From assembly GCA_003229495.1 (NCBI GenBank), contig QIEB01000624.1, positions 1 to 7,662 on the forward strand: DNA of 7,662 nt, given 5' to 3'. The translations under genes and the position numbers were made by a program. The notes beneath the pieces are model-generated. The model saw nothing but the letters and a program-made list of their open reading frames with translations. It was not told the DNA's origin and did no database searches. The stretch is from Flammeovirgaceae bacterium (GTDB taxonomy: Bacteria > Bacteroidota > Bacteroidia > Cytophagales > Cyclobacteriaceae). Position 1 is the first letter of the stretch. Each line of letters starts with the position of its first letter. Shown in pieces: positions 5,293 through 7,662 of this stretch.

Positions 5293-7662
5293 TTTTATAG
5301 GTAAATCTGTAAAACGAGTTGAGGACAAGCGATTCCTGACTGGGAAAGGACATTATACAGATGACATTGTACTACATGGGATGACCTATGCAACTATCGT
5401 CCGTAGTCATCATGCTCATGCCAAGATATTGAGCGTGGACACCGCAGCAGCGGAAAAGGCTGATGGTGTAGTGGCGGTATTTACCGGAGCAGATATAGCG
5501 GCTGCCGGAATTGGGGGGGTGCCCTGTGGCTGGCAGGTGGATTTTAAAAATGGAGACACCATGAAAGAACCCACGCACCCATTGTTGGTGGCCGATAAGG
5601 TCAGATATATGGGAGACGCGGTGGCAGTGGTGATTGCAGCATCTTCCGCGGCTGCCAAAGATGCTGCTGAACTGGTGGCGGTGGATTATGAAATACTGGA
5701 TGCGGTGGTTAAAGGCCCGGAGGCTCTAAACCCCGATGCACCATTGGTTCATGAAGATGTACCGAACAACACCTGCTATGACTGGGAACTGGGGGACCAG
5801 CAAAAGACCGATGAGGCCATTGAAAACGCCCATCATGTGACTACTTTGGAATTTGTCAATCAAAGGATCATTCCAAATGCCATAGAGCCACGATGTGCAA
5901 TCGGTCACTTTGAATCGGCTACCGACAAATATACATTGTACACCACTTCGCAGAATCCACATTTGACCCGCCTGTTAATGTCGGCATTCGTTCTGAATAT
6001 ACCGGAGCAGAAGGTACGGGTGGTCTCTCCTGATGTAGGAGGTGGATTTGGCAGTAAGATCCCGCACTATATTGAGGAAGCGCTAATGGTTTGGTGTTCC
6101 AACAAGATAAACAGACCAGTTAAGTGGACTGCCGAGCGCAATGAGAGCTTCATGACTGACACTCATGGACGTGATCACGTGACCCGGGCGGAAATGGGAT
6201 TTGATGCAAATGCGAAAATCACTTGTTTAAGAGTAAAAACTGTAGCCAACTTAGGTGCGTATTTATCTACATTTTCCACTTGCGTTCCCACGTATTTGCA
6301 TGGTACATTGTTACAGGGGCTTTATACTACACCAGCCATTCACATCGACCTGACGGCGGTCTTTACTAATACCACGCCAGTGGATGCCTGCAGAGGAGCG
6401 GGAAGGCCGGAAGCTACCTATATATTGGAAAGACTGGTTGATAATGCGGCCAGGGAAATGAATATGGATCCCACAGATCTTCGATTTAAAAACTTCATTC
6501 CCGCCTTTGACGGAGTGAACCAGCCAGGGTATCAGACCCAGGTGGCGCTACAGTACGACAGCGGAGATTATGAAAAAGTACTAACCAAAGCCCTGGAAAT
6601 GGTTGATTATAAGGAATTTCGTAATCAACAGCAACAGGCCAGAAAGGAAGGCCGCTTACTGGGAATAGGATTTTCTACCTACATTGAAGCTTGCGGTATT
6701 GCTCCTTCAGCGGTAGTTGGCTCACTGGGAGCCCGGGCTGGACTTTATGAGTCTGCCCAGGTTAGAGTTCAGCCTACCGGAAAGGTCAGTGTATATGTAG
6801 GCTCACACTCTCATGGGCAAGGCCATGAGACAACTTTTGCTCAAATAGTGGCAGATAAGCTGGGAATTGCTCTGGAGGACGTGGAAATCATTCATGGTGA
6901 TTCCGAGTCTGTGGGTTTTGGTATGGGTACCTATGGGTCACGTAGCCTGGCGGTAGGAGGGAGCGCTATTGTGAAGGGCATTGAAAAAGTCATTGAGAAG
7001 GGTACAAAAATAGCCGCGCATAAACTGGAAGTTGCGGAAGGTGATTTGGAATTTGAAAATGGTCAATGGACCGTTAAGGGATCAGATAAGTCCATTGCAT
7101 TTGGTGACGTGGCACTTACTGCTTACATACCTCATGACTATCCCGAAGGCCTTGAACCGGGAATGGACTTTACTAATTTCTACGACCCCGCGAATTTCAC
7201 CTTTCCCTTTGGGGCACACATTGCAGTGGTAGAAGTGGACAAAGAAACCGGTAAAGTGCGAATAGATAGGTTTGTTGCCTGCGACGACGTCGGGAACGTA
7301 ATAAACCCCATGATTGTTGATGGTCAGCTTCACGGGGGTATTGCTCACGGAATCGGTCAGGCATTGTTTGAAGAAGCTATTTACGATGAATCCGGCCAAC
7401 TGCTGAACGCATCTTATATGGATTATACCATGCCCCGGGCAGATGACTTACCAATGTTTGAATTGGACCGTACGGTTACTCCATGTCCTCACAACCCATT
7501 AGGCGTAAAAGGGGCTGGCGAAGCTGGTACTATCGCGGCTACCCCTGCGGTTGTCAATGCAGTTATCGATGCACTGGCCCCATTTGGAGTAACGGATATA
7601 CCAATGCCACTTACATCAGAACGGGTGTGGATGGCTATGCAAACACAAACTAAGGAGGCTGC
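5285..7662 (+). CDS. Molybdopterin-binding large subunit, xanthine dehydrogenase / form II CoxL family, 3' end cut off
   Basis: The 792 visible residues are nearly the full family length (about 770-800), and the end, ERVWMAMQ, is the usual C-terminal motif. An alpha/beta hammerhead domain covers about 18-125 and two Mo-cofactor-binding domains follow. Visible Mo-pterin motifs are GGGFGSK (252-258), GQGHETT (511-517) and KGAGEAG, with the catalytic base Glu746. The substrate loop reads ACRGAGR (368-374): the RGAGR of form II proteins, without the catalytic Cys of the CSFR loop in true aerobic CO dehydrogenases. This argues for hydroxylation of an aldehyde, purine or N-heterocycle and not CO oxidation. 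The start overlaps the small-subunit gene by 8 bases and has a strong Shine-Dalgarno site. The order small-large differs from coxMSL; subunit M is not in the window. A G7 run (5513-5519) keeps the frame. Confidence 0.94.
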   Translation, partial: MGSFIGKSVKRVEDKRFLTGKGHYTDDIVLHGMTYATIVRSHHAHAKILSVDTAAAEKADGVVAVFTGADIAAAGIGGVPCGWQVDFKNGDTMKEPTHPLLVADKVRYMGDAVAVVIAASSAAAKDAAELVAVDYEILDAVVKGPEALNPDAPLVHEDVPNNTCYDWELGDQQKTDEAIENAHHVTTLEFVNQRIIPNAIEPRCAIGHFESATDKYTLYTTSQNPHLTRLLMSAFVLNIPEQKVRVVSPDVGGGFGSKIPHYIEEALMVWCSNKINRPVKWTAERNESFMTDTHGRDHVTRAEMGFDANAKITCLRVKTVANLGAYLSTFSTCVPTYLHGTLLQGLYTTPAIHIDLTAVFTNTTPVDACRGAGRPEATYILERLVDNAAREMNMDPTDLRFKNFIPAFDGVNQPGYQTQVALQYDSGDYEKVLTKALEMVDYKEFRNQQQQARKEGRLLGIGFSTYIEACGIAPSAVVGSLGARAGLYESAQVRVQPTGKVSVYVGSHSHGQGHETTFAQIVADKLGIALEDVEIIHGDSESVGFGMGTYGSRSLAVGGSAIVKGIEKVIEKGTKIAAHKLEVAEGDLEFENGQWTVKGSDKSIAFGDVALTAYIPHDYPEGLEPGMDFTNFYDPANFTFPFGAHIAVVEVDKETGKVRIDRFVACDDVGNVINPMIVDGQLHGGIAHGIGQALFEEAIYDESGQLLNASYMDYTMPRADDLPMFELDRTVTPCPHNPLGVKGAGEAGTIAATPAVVNAVIDALAPFGVTDIPMPLTSERVWMAMQTQTKEA
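7652..7658 (+). promoter_or_regulatory. Possible Shine-Dalgarno site for the next gene
   Basis: AAGGAGG occurs at the very end of the large-subunit gene, in the Lys-Glu-Ala codons, in the same kind of position as the site that precedes the large-subunit start inside the small-subunit gene. A start codon would be expected within about ten bases beyond the window, most likely for the FAD-binding subunit M. This is inference, because the start itself is not visible. Confidence 0.4.

Noticed and set aside
7082..7399. A 105-residue minus-strand frame, and similar ones at 4884-5204, 5372-5578, 5416-5658 and 5726-5962
   Set aside because: All are antisense to the Mo-hydroxylase subunits and show no recognisable family signature.
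5285..7662. Annotation as aerobic CO dehydrogenase large subunit (coxL form I)
   Set aside because: The active-site loop is CRGAGR without the CSFR cysteine, and the gene order is small-large instead of the usual medium-small-large.

Overview
The window looks like a stretch of a Bacteroidota chromosome, possibly Cytophagales-like. This is inferred from the Sec signal peptide ending in H-A-Q on the secreted peptidase, the A/T-rich leaders without Shine-Dalgarno sites in front of most genes, and protein families common in that phylum. No rRNA, tRNA, mobile element or CRISPR array was seen, and nearly all of the DNA is coding.

Left part, minus strand (1-2783): a tight three-gene operon is read leftward from about 2783. 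It holds sufS (type II cysteine desulfurase), sufU (zinc-dependent sulfur acceptor or Fe-S scaffold) and a secreted P1-family (DmpA/BapA-like) autoprocessing aminopeptidase that runs off the left edge. Both junctions are ATGA stop/start overlaps. sufBCD is not present.

Middle, plus strand (2859-4626): two genes diverge from sufS across a 75-bp spacer. The first is a cytosolic six-Asp-box beta-propeller of uncharacterised function. Thirteen bases later comes a HAD-superfamily type II dehalogenase with the full L-2-haloacid dehalogenase catalytic set. A heptad-repeat hairpin overlaps its stop codon and probably ends the transcript.

Right part, plus strand (4807-7662): a molybdenum hydroxylase of the xanthine dehydrogenase / CoxSL superfamily. 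The small subunit carries two [2Fe-2S] clusters and overlaps the large molybdopterin-binding subunit, which is cut by the window edge very near its C-terminus. The large subunit has a form II-like RGAGR active-site loop, not the CO-dehydrogenase CSFR loop, so its substrate is probably an aldehyde, purine or N-heterocycle and not CO. An AAGGAGG at the very end suggests that another subunit, expected to be the FAD subunit M, starts just outside.

Links between the blocks are inference. Cysteine desulfurases can supply sulfur for Mo-cofactor sulfuration as well as for Fe-S clusters, so the sulfur operon and the Fe-S/Mo enzyme could be functionally connected, but adjacency is the only evidence. 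No clearly new system is demonstrated. The best leads are the uncharacterised propeller family beside the dehalogenase and Mo enzyme, and the unusual sufS-sufU-secreted peptidase operon.
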